Assembly (NCBI GenBank): GCA_024220525.1
Contig: JAMYWO010000194.1
Location: 53,254-79,763 of the forward strand
Length of the DNA: 26,510 bases
Direction: 5' to 3'
Source of the DNA: Cochliopodium minus
Taxonomy: Eukaryota > Discosea > Himatismenida > Cochliopodiidae
Shown here: positions 10,185-20,098 of the stretch, one piece after another
Layout of the letters: the number at the start of each line of letters is the position of its first letter
How positions within the stretch are numbered: position 1 is the first letter of the stretch
Position numbers and translations under genes: made by a program
Notes under the pieces: generated by a model
Databases searched by the model: none
The model's input: only the letters and a program-made list of their open reading frames with translations
Told to the model about the DNA's origin: nothing

Positions 10185-10616
10185 TCATTCTTTGACGTGT
10201 GGATTCCAATTTGATTTTGTTTCTCGTTCAGATTCCCAATTTTTCCGTTCTTCAATCAAAATTCTTCTGATTGGTTGGAATAAATCTTTTATATCTGAGA
10301 TTCTGATAAACAAGCTATTTTCTTGCAAGATAAGTTGGGTATCAACAAGATCCCTGCCATCAAAAATTCTTTTGCATTTTGCAAAGATTGATGATAAGAA
10401 TCTTCCAACAGAATAGGAGATAGTATACTGGTTGGAGCATCTCATGAGAGTATCAATCATCAATTCAGATTTTGCTTCGAGAGGCAATGGATCAGAAGGA
10501 TTTGAAACAATTCTATTGTTGACGAATTGACTGAAAATTTTTGGTAGGGTGATAGTCTCCCCTACAATCCCCTTAATTTCCTCTTTGATTTCTCTTGAAT
10601 CCTTTAAAGAAATCAA
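10185..10616 (-). CDS. Unidentified minus-strand exon between the dehydrogenase copies (143 codons)
   Basis: An uninterrupted frame reads from 10616 down to a TGA at 10185. Its composition is that of a real soluble protein: SQFVNNRIVSNPSDPLPLEA, then SSIFAKCKRIFDGRDLVDTQ, then RRILIEERKNWESERE. It has no ATG before residue 53 and a stop lies just upstream in frame. The 5' end therefore must come from an unseen exon, or the gene has lost its start. Past the TGA another frame continues with IEFPTPKDVVTTCAILF, suggesting either a short intron or a frameshift. The family is not recognised. It is the only minus-strand reading frame in the left half, and it sits inside the duplicated dehydrogenase zone. 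It may be a gene fragment carried by the rearrangement. Confidence 0.5.
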   Translation of the reverse strand: MISLKDSREIKEEIKGIVGETITLPKIFSQFVNNRIVSNPSDPLPLEAKSELMIDTLMRCSNQYTISYSVGRFLSSIFAKCKRIFDGRDLVDTQLILQENSLFIRISDIKDLFQPIRRILIEERKNWESERETKSNWNPHVKE

Positions 10617-11041
10617 TCTTTTTAATCATTAAAATAACCATTAATTCCATCAATGTTTAAATAAAAAGGTGATACAATAGATTTTGTAAATTACATTATG
10701 CTTTGATTGTCAATTTATTTTGTTGAGTTTCAATTTTTATTTTTTGTTATTAAAAAGCTGATCAAAGATATGGAAATTTGATCATATATTTACAAAATCT
10801 TTTTTTAAATTATGATTGTGCAAGTTCAAAACAATTACATAGGATTCAAGTAGTTTATTAATTAAGTGAATTTATTTCTAAAGAGGGAGAGGATGAGGGA
10901 TTTTGAGGGAATATTTAAAAAAATTCCTTCACATTAAAAATAATTTGTGAAAAAATATAAATTATATTTAATATTATAAAATTATAAATTATAAAATTAA
11001 AATAATAAATTAAAAAAAAAAAGTAAAACTTGAGAAAAGAA
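10617..11041. other. Spacer upstream of dehydrogenase copy B
   Basis: About 425 nt of AT-rich DNA. The right end (about 10990-11041) resembles the leader in front of the relic at 6541 and, less closely, that of copy A, so it probably contains the duplicated promoter. No gene is seen. A missing first exon of the minus-strand gene at 10185-10616 could lie here but could not be found. Confidence 0.4.
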
Positions 11042-12255
11042 ATGTCATTAAAAGGAAAGATGTAAACAAATTTTAAAAAAACCTTTTTGAAATAATTATC
11101 TTTTAAAAATCCTGTTAGTGTCGTTGTATTTGGATCAAGTGGAACTATTGGAAGTGGTATTGTTAGAATTGCATTGAGAGAAGGTAAATAATTTTTTTAA
11201 AAAAACAAATTTAATTTTAAATAATTCATTAATTTTATTTAAAAGGAGCGACAGTTGTTGTCAACTCAAGAAACTCTTCTTCTTTTGAGAAACTGAAAGA
11301 ATACGAAAAAGAATATTCCGAAAATTTGTACACATTTGAAAATGAAAGTACTCTTGAAGGTAAAAAAAATAATTCTTCATTAAAAATAATTCATATAGCT
11401 TACTTTTAACAAATTTATTTAAAAAAGGGATCACAAAGTTTAAAGAGTTTGTTTATGAGAAATTCAAAAGAGTTGATCATCTTTACAGGTAAAATATTTT
11501 TGAGAATTATTTGTTTCATTTTTTTTAATTGTTTCATTTGAATGATAGTTCTGTTGGAGGATGGCAAGAAAAACCAATGATGACCGAAATATCTGTTAGA
11601 AAAAAAACAATTCATAATTTTTTCTAATTTAATGACAATATTTTGAACAAAATAATAGGAAGAAGAATTAAAAGAATCATTTGATCTTTATTTCTTTGGA
11701 CACTGGAGAATTGCAAAAGTTTTCTTGCCTTCAATGAAGAATCATGAATCCACTTACACCATCATTTCAGGTATTAGTGGAGAACAAGTTATGACTCTTT
11801 CTACCCTACACTTATCCATTTCAGGTTCTGCCATATATGGTATTTTTTTTTTCCTATTATTTAAGATTTTTATTTTAATTAATTTTAAAAAGGTTTGGTG
11901 AAGAGTCTCCATAAAGAATGCGAAGGGACCAAGACAAGAGTAAAGGAACTTAGAATTGGACTTTTTATTAAAAGAGAGGAAGATATTAAAAACCCTCAAT
12001 TTGAAAATTCTGACTTGTAACATTCTCTGATAATTCTTTCAAATTTCTAAAATTTAAAAAATATTTTAGGGTAATTGAAGAGCACTCCAATTTGTAAAAA
12101 ATTTTTAAATATATCCTTTTTCACTTTATAAATTGTTTTTTTTTCGATTCTTCAGGCTTACTGGAAAGCTAGCTGTGAGAATTGCCAATGAAAAGAACTT
12201 TGAAAAAGTGGTTGTTTATTTCACAAAAGAATTTGATGAAAATCAAAAATTTTAA
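11042..12255 (+). CDS. Divergent short-chain dehydrogenase/reductase, copy B (9 exons, 244 aa)
   Basis: Exons 11042-11061, 11119-11183, 11246-11359, 11428-11488, 11549-11594, 11659-11839, 11893-12016, 12070-12093 and 12156-12255 join in frame. The dinucleotide site reads VVVFGSSGTIGSG. SSVGGWQEKP and FGHWRIAKVFLP are as in copy A. After codon 147 or so the two proteins diverge: here TIISGISGEQ and a segment LSISGSAIYGLVKSL, again with no YxxxK. An additional 24-nt exon encodes VIEEHSNL before the common tail LTGKLAVRIANEKN. It has no counterpart in copy A and can be skipped without a frame change. Both copies end in EFDENQKF. The role is presumably the same atypical SDR function with an altered substrate pocket (inference). 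Confidence 0.85.
11170..11749 (+). repeat. 580-bp near-identical block shared with 8783-9362 (copy B side)
   Basis: Partner of the block in copy A. The right boundary is abrupt: from 11750 on, exon 6 changes from near identity to heavily diverged codons within a few bases. Confidence 0.9.
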
Positions 12256-12601
12256 ATTTTTTAAACCGACATTTTAGAAACCTTTTTAATAAAAAATTTT
12301 ATTTTAAAGTCAAATTTGTTTATTTGCTATGATCTTTACATTTCTTTTTTTAGATTCTCAGACAAAAATAATTTTCTTTTTCTTTTTATTATTCAAAGAA
12401 AATTCAAAAATAAAAAAATGATCATAAAAGATATTGGATGTTTTGGATCATTAATTTCAATTGGTTAACAGAGAATAATTGAAAACAAAAAATAATTTTA
12501 GTGAATCACAAAATTTGTTCTAAAAAATGAAAAAAATAATATAAAAATTATAAATAAAAATCGAAGGTGTTTAATTAAAGACAAATTGTATCGATAAATA
12601 T
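12256..12601. other. Spacer between dehydrogenase copy B and VPS4
   Basis: About 345 nt of AT-rich DNA with no protein-like frame or RNA gene seen. It presumably carries the 3' end signals of copy B and the VPS4 promoter. Confidence 0.45.
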
Positions 12602-14614
<2,013 letters not shown>

Positions 14615-15128
14615 AAAATTTGATGAAATAATTAAAAATAAGAATTTTTTTTTGTATTTCCGAAATTCTTTTTTTTTGATAAAAATGTATTTTTTTTGCT
14701 CGTAAACTTTTGATTTCCTCCAAAAAAAACTTGATTCACATTAAAGAAGATTTAATAAATTCAAGAATACTTGTCTTTTTTGTTGCTGCCCTCTTAAGAT
14801 TTTAAAATTTTCAGTATTTCTTTTGTAATTTAAAAAAGATAATAAAAAAATATTGAAGTTAAATTTGCTTATAATAGTATAAGTAGAAAATATTTTGATA
14901 CATTTTTGCTCAAATGGTACCATCATCATACTCACATTAAAAATATTAAATTTTTAAACTCTTTATGACAATATTTAAAAAAAATTTTCAAAAATAGGGG
15001 AACAAAATAACAAATAAATGTAAAATCTTTCCAAATATCATAATAAGACCAAAATATTAGAGAAATAATTAAATTATTGTATTGAAATTTTTTTCATTTG
15101 TAATTAATTTCTCATAAAATCAAATTAG
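14615..15128. other. Spacer between VPS4 and the LRR-PP2C gene
   Basis: About 515 nt of AT-rich DNA. The first exon of the LRR-PP2C gene should lie here, because the acceptor at 15128 needs an upstream exon ending in phase 1. No ATG followed by a suitable donor could be found. The ATG at about 14913 leads into gtacc in the wrong phase. Either the exon is very short, or sequence is missing. Confidence 0.4.
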
Positions 15129-17276
15129 CCGCAAAAGAGTTCTACGTGGTATTCGAAAAAGAATGTCAAGATAAGAATGTAAAGAAGATGATAGCGAGTA
15201 ATCTGGAAAAATTGAAAGAAAATGAAGATTTAAAATTAATATTCGAAAATATACCTTTGCATATAAAGGGATCAGGAAGTCTGATAAAAACATTCGAAAT
15301 GACAAGTAAATTGATGGAAAATTTGAGGGAATTATCATTAAAAAACACCATCTTTGATTCAAATTGCATCAAATCTTTTTGCACAGTGATAAAAAATGCA
15401 AAACAACTAAAATTGTTGGATATATCAGAAAATGATCATCTCATCTCTTCAAACAAATCCCAAGAATTGTTGGAGATGATCTCTAACATACCTACATTAG
15501 TCACTTTGAACATATCCCAAATGGATTTGGACGATGATATGGCCAATCAACTTCTCACCTCATTGATGAATTTCAAAAACCTATCCTTTTTGGATCTTTC
15601 AAGCAATAAGATATCAAATGCAAGTCTTCCTTTGATAAGAAAACTTATTTCCTCCGTTCTTACCCTTCAATCATTTAATCTTCAGGATAACAACATAGAT
15701 GATAAGGAGGTCAATTTGCTGAAAGAGATAATCAACACTGATCCCAAAAAGAAAGGATTTGGTACCTTGCATCACTCCAATGCAAATAATAAGTCTCATT
15801 CCTTGGATTCTATCAATGAGAAGAGTCGTTTGAGCAATTCTGGCATTCATACCCTTGATTTGGAGATTCCCACTACTCCGAATCACCATAAATCAAGCAA
15901 AGAGCAAGATAATAGCAATAAAAATGGAAATAAAGAAGGGAATAACAGTAAAGATAACGACAACAAGAATACTGGCACGTCCACTCAAGATAATAAGGAT
16001 CATCCTACCAACTACGATAATAATAATTATTTTCCTCAACAAGGAAATGATAAGAATGGGGATGGCAAGGATGATAATAAAAATAATGAGAATAAGATTG
16101 GAAGCAATCAAGAAAATAAAAATAAAATCAACGAGCAAATTGATAGCAATAATAATAACACCAATAATGATAATCCTCCACAAGAAGAAAAGATAGATGT
16201 GAGGGATAGAGGAAAGACGATGATAGGGATGGTGCAGAGAGTGATCAAGGATCCCAACTTTAAAGAGAAGCTCAAGGAGGTTCCTTACTCCAAAAGCAAG
16301 CGTTTCAACTTTGGCCATTCTGAGACTGTTGGCAACCGTCCCTCCATGGAGGATGTTTCTCTCTGTATGGGCTGTTTTAGAGATAGAGAAGACGAAGATT
16401 TGTTTGCTGTTTTTGATGGTAAAAATTTCAATCATTTTTTATTTATTTTTCATTTATTTTTATTTCACATTTTAAAATGTATTTATTTTTTTTACCTTTT
16501 TTTTTTTTTATTCCATATTTTTAAATGTTTGATTTTTTATGTTATGTTTATTTTTTCAAATTTTTTATTTTATTGATTCTTTATTGGAATATCCTTGGTT
16601 TTTTTTTAATGATGACAAACTTCAGTGAATACTGAACTAAATGTAGAAATTATGCTTCCTGAAAAAAAAAACTTATGTTTTATTTTCTTGTATAATTATT
16701 TTTATTTTTGTTTTGTTTTTATTTATCTTTATTCTTTATTCTTTATTTTTTATTTTCATTATTATTTTTTGATATTTTTATTTTTTTTTTTTTCAAATTT
16801 ATTTTTTTATGAATTTTTAGGACACGGAAGTATTGAAGCAGCTTTGCACGTTGCCAAAAACTTTCCAATTGTTTTCAAAGAAGAATTGGAAAAGAATGAA
16901 GAAGACATCATACAATGTTTAGAAAACACTTTCAAAAGCGTCAATGAGAACATGACATGGGCAGAAACGACTGGTAAAAAAAATTTTTTTTATTTTTTTA
17001 TTTTTTTATTATTATTTTATTTTTTTACTTCATTTTTTCATTTTTTATTTTTTTATTTTTTTATTTTTTATTTATTTTTTTTGAAAGGATGTACTGCGGC
17101 AGTCTGTTTTATTAAGGGAACCAAACTTTATTCAGCGAACTGCGGAGACGCAAGAACAGTGGTTTGCGAGGACAGAAAGGGGATCCGCCTTTCCTTTGAC
17201 CACAAACCCAGCCTCCCTGATGAAATCGAAAGAATCAGCAAATTGGGTGGTTACATTGATGGTGGAAGAGTACAAG
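15129..17276 (+). CDS. Leucine-rich-repeat PP2C phosphatase, lacking both ends (3 exons visible)
   Basis: Exons 15129-16418, 16821-16973 and 17088-17276 join in frame. The first part is a run of LRRs of the ribonuclease-inhibitor kind (LRELSLKNT, LKLLDISEN, LVTLNISQMDLDD, LSFLDLSSNKIS, LQSFNLQDNNID). A long Asn/Asp/Lys-rich linker follows (about 15890-16190). Then comes a PP2C domain: SKRFNFGHSETVGNRPSMED, FAVFDGHGS, GCTAAVCFIKGTKLYSANCGD, DHKPSLPDEIERISKLGGYI and GRVQG. The metal-binding Asp residues of MED and DGHG are present. PP2C enzymes are Mg/Mn-dependent Ser/Thr phosphatases, and LRR fusions are known in amoebae and in yeast adenylate cyclase. The domain stops about halfway, at the base before gN (17277-17278), where the next intron should begin. 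The 5' exon is also missing. Confidence 0.88.
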
Positions 17277-17277
17277 G

Positions 17278-17350
17278 NTTTTATTTTTTATTTTTTATTT
17301 TTTATTTTTTATTTTTTATTTTTTATTTTTTATTTTTTATTTTTTATTTT
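17278..17350. repeat. Single N followed by a (TTTTTTA)n heptamer array; probable assembly gap
   Basis: Base 17278 is N, the only ambiguous base in the window. It is followed by about nine copies of TTTTTTA. Both neighbouring genes, which face each other, run into this array by a splice donor and find no further exon. The array is probably where two contigs were joined or collapsed. Confidence 0.75.
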
Positions 17351-17356
17351 ATTTAC

Positions 17357-17831
17357 CAGTTTGAATGGCATGGTGAATGATGGAACCATAATAGATGGGA
17401 GTGACAGTTGTGATGGATGCACCACTGTCCACTATGATCCCTGTGATCTCCTCTACTTCCTCTTTCAAATTAAAAGCAGAGAATTGAGGGGAAAATCCTA
17501 AGAAAAATTTAAAAAAAATTTAAAATGGAATAAAATAAAATAAAGAAAATGAAACAAAATAAAAGAAAAAAAAATAAAAAATAAAAAAATTGAATAAAAA
17601 AAACAAACAAATGAATAAAAAAATAATAAATAAATATTAAAAAAAAAAATGATCAAAATAATATAATCATAATAATAAAAACCTCGTTTTTTTTTGTTTG
17701 CAAAGGCACATTATTATAAAAAAAAACTCGTAATTAAAAAAATAAAAAATAAAAAATAAATAATAAATAATAAATAAATAAATAAATAAATAATAAATAA
17801 AAAATAAATAAATAAAAAATAAATGAATAAA

Positions 17832-17862
<31 letters not shown>

Positions 17863-18188
17863 AAATAAAAAATAATACCAAAGTACAATTTAGAAGGAAT
17901 GAAAGCAAACTCGTTGTCAAACAACTTGTTGGAGAGTTCTTTGGGAGAAGGCTGAAAGAGAGGAACATGAGACAAAAGGATGAGGGGATGTTGAGGATCG
18001 TACTGACCCAATTTGAAAATTAATCTGAAAAATTCTTCGAAAAAGTTTTGATTTGCAGAAACAAAGTTGACATTTGCTGTGTTTATTGGGCGGTTTGCGA
18101 GAATGTTTGGGAGTGTCATATTGTTTGTATTTTGCCTCTCGTTTTTGAGGAGTGATGGCTCCTTGCTTGATGACCACCCATACTTTAC
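17357..18188 (-). CDS. Actin-related protein fragment (2 exons, about 150 codons, both ends missing)
   Basis: Exons 18188-17879 and 17497-17357 join in frame on the minus strand. The second exon holds EEITGIIVDSGASITTVTPI and YYGSIIHHAIQTG, matching the actin segment [20 protein letters not shown]...LPHAI, the second phosphate-binding loop of the fold. The first exon holds VKYGWSSSKEPSLL (actin MVKAGFAGDDAP region), NRPINTANVNF (nucleotide-sensor region) and HPLILLSHVPLFQPSPKELSN (actin HPVLLTEAPLNPKANRE). It is too diverged for actin itself; the class of Arp is not settled. The first strand with the first phosphate loop is missing upstream, and subdomains 3-4 downstream are missing because the second exon's donor leads into the array at 17279-17350. 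Confidence 0.75.
17511..17877. repeat. AT simple-sequence intron of the actin-related fragment
   Basis: The intron between the two Arp exons is dominated by interrupted AAAT/AATAAATA repeats, densest at 17735-17875. The long minus-strand frames here that translate as Tyr/Leu/Phe/Ile repeats are simple-sequence artefacts. Confidence 0.7.
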
Positions 18189-18189
18189 C

Positions 18190-18305
18190 TAAATAAAAAA
18201 AAAATAAAAAATAAAAAAAAAATAATAAATAATAAATAAATAATAAATAATAAATAAATAATAAATAAATAATCAATAATAAAAAATAAAAAAAAATATT
18301 TTAAC
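18190..18305. repeat. AT repeat tract between two truncated minus-strand genes
   Basis: About 115 nt of AAATAAT-type repeats lie between the last visible exon of the PP5-like phosphatase (ends 18306) and the first visible exon of the actin-related fragment (starts 18188). A splice across it would be out of phase: the phosphatase exon ends in phase 2 and the Arp exon opens in phase 0. The tract probably hides missing sequence. Confidence 0.6.
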
Positions 18306-19982
18306 AGTTGTTCGAATATTTTCATCTCAGTGCTTTCATTCCATATTGGTTCGTGAGCTCTGTCATATTTGAAATGGTTGATGTCTTCAATGTTTAAAGT
18401 TTCCACGCAAGGGCCTCCATGTACAACAAAACATTTTTTGTCTAACAAAAATTTTCATTAAAAAATAAAATGAAAATTAAATAAAATAAAAAAATATAAA
18501 ATCAATAAAAAAGAGAATAATTCAAAATTTTTTAAAATATTAAAAAATATTAAAAAAAATTAATAAATACAAGAAAAATCAAAAATCAAAAAAATTGATA
18601 AAAAAAAAATAAAAAATATAAAATCCAAAAAAAAATCTTTAGATAAAAAAAAATAAAAAAAAACTTATTTTAAAAAATAAAATCAAAAATCAAATTTTTT
18701 AAACCTTCTATTAATGCACATAATGGCAAAGCGTTGAAAAGAGATTGGACTTCTTTGTACATGTCGTGAGAGTATCTTTCCAAAAAGCTGGTTTGAAATC
18801 CATATCGCTTGTTTATTCTGCCTATTTCGTGGTTTCCTCTATTGATAAATATGTTTTTCGGAAACATCAATTTAAAGCTCAAAATGAGAAGAAGACATTC
18901 AACAGACTAAAAGATTAATCGAAATTTTTTAATTATTTTTTTTATTATTAAAATAAAAATAAAAATAAAAATTAATTATTTATTTAAAAATAGTTAAAAT
19001 TACATTATTATTAAAATTATTTTATTCATTAAAAATTTTTACTTGCTGACCTCTGTCTACTATGTCTCCATTGAACAAAATAGAATTTTTGAGACTTGGT
19101 AGTCCAGTAATTTCCAACACTGTCAAGAGATCATCTAATTGACCTTTAAAAATGTGACCATTAAAAAAAAAAAATCAAAAATAAAAAAAATAAAAAAAAA
19201 AATACCATGTAAATCTCTTTAAAAAAGGGATTCAAATTTTTTAATTTCCATTTTTTTTTTGTCTGCTTACCCGACAATATGGAACTTTCCATCTTTTGGC
19301 AAATGCAACTTCAACATCAAATCTTCTTCTTTAAACAGTTTTTTGCTTTCTTCTATAATTTTGGTAGCAATATCCTTCTTTATGACTAAAATAAAAAATT
19401 ATAAAAAAATTATAAAAAAATTTTTTTAATTTTTTAATTTTTTTAAATTTAACCTCCTCCTTTTGATATATTATCCAATATTGTTTGTATATCATTCGGA
19501 TTCAATGGCCATTCTACATCAAAGAAGGTCAATCCTCTTTTTAGAGTTTCTTTGGGTGTGCTTTCCTCTTGGGTTTGGGATTCTTCCATCTGCTTCATTT
19601 TGAAATTGTTGATCTTTTCTTTTATAATAGAGCAAATTCACTTTAAATATTTATATATATTTTTGATTATGAAATGCATATTTGTCATTTTAATGTTATA
19701 TATATTTAAATGACACAGAAATTTAATTAATTATAATTTTTGATATACCCATTGCTATTTTCTCCAATTCCATGAATTTCAAATCAACCTATAATTAATG
19801 ATTAAAATTTAGGAATAGTGATATTTAAATTTATGTTTGAAACTTCTATAGAGATTCTTTCTTCATCTTCCTCCAATTTTTTCCAAATTTGTTCCCTAAA
19901 TCAAAAGAATGAATGCTTCAGAAAACAAGAGAAAGATAGAAAAGTATTAATACCAATTTGGCTTCTCCTTTTTGTTCTCCAT
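18306..19982 (-). CDS. PP5-like Ser/Thr protein phosphatase, 3' end missing (9 exons visible)
   Basis: Minus-strand exons are 19982-19954, 19895-19844, 19788-19749, 19618-19454, 19385-19271, 19216-19206, 19143-19043, 18906-18705 and 18441-18306. The catalytic motifs of the PPP family appear in order: GDLHG, GDIVDRG, RGNHE and VHGG, with FNGDIVDRGQQSVE and NRYGF-like NKRYGFQ closest to PP5/PPEF. These Asp, His and Asn residues bind the two catalytic metals. The N-terminal 95 or so residues are charged and helical, with no TPR repeats visible, unlike PP5 of animals. The GDLHG motif needs the 11-nt exon at 19206-19216. The product should continue with WSDP and about 120 more residues ending the catalytic core; instead the last donor (18305-18304) opens into AT repeats. 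The start ATG follows an A tract. Confidence 0.88.
19206..19216 (-). other. 11-nt micro-exon supplying the GDxHG catalytic motif
   Basis: Read on the minus strand the exon is AGATTTACATG, preceded by ...tttaaag and followed by gtatttt. The upstream exon ends in GG (19272-19271) and the downstream exon begins GTCAATTA (19143). Joined, they give GGA GAT TTA CAT GGT CAA, that is G-D-L-H-G-Q. Without it, joining the two larger exons directly gives a stop in the fourth codon and no metal-binding motif. Confidence 0.85.
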
Positions 19983-19995
19983 TTTTTTTTTTTTT
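19983..19995 (-). promoter_or_regulatory. Pure A tract abutting the PP5-like phosphatase start codon
   Basis: On the minus strand thirteen A residues directly precede the ATG at 19982. It resembles the tracts before the RPB11 and F-box genes. Confidence 0.35.
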
Positions 19996-20098
19996 GAAAC
20001 ACTCAAATTTTTAAATATAATCTTAAAAAAAAAAGTATTTGAGTAAAGAAGATGAAATGTTTATTTACAAAAGAAGATGAAAGAATGGAAATGTTTAT

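Noticed and set aside
14913-14938. ATG at 14913 as the start of the LRR-PP2C gene
   Set aside because: It is followed at once by gtacc in phase 0, whereas the exon at 15129 needs phase 1. Its own frame stops after eight codons.
15893-16435. 180-codon minus-strand frame opposite the LRR-PP2C linker
   Set aside because: It is the shadow of the Asn-rich linker, giving Ile/Val/Phe strings, while the plus frame has family motifs.
17667-18276. Long minus-strand frames translating as Tyr/Leu/Phe/Ile repeats
   Set aside because: They are simple-sequence AT intron DNA. Only the part upstream of the donor at 17878 is coding.
18188-18441. A chimeric phosphatase-actin protein formed by splicing across the AT tract
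   Set aside because: The exon ending at 18306 stops in phase 2 and the exon from 18188 reads in phase 0. The direct join gives a stop at once.
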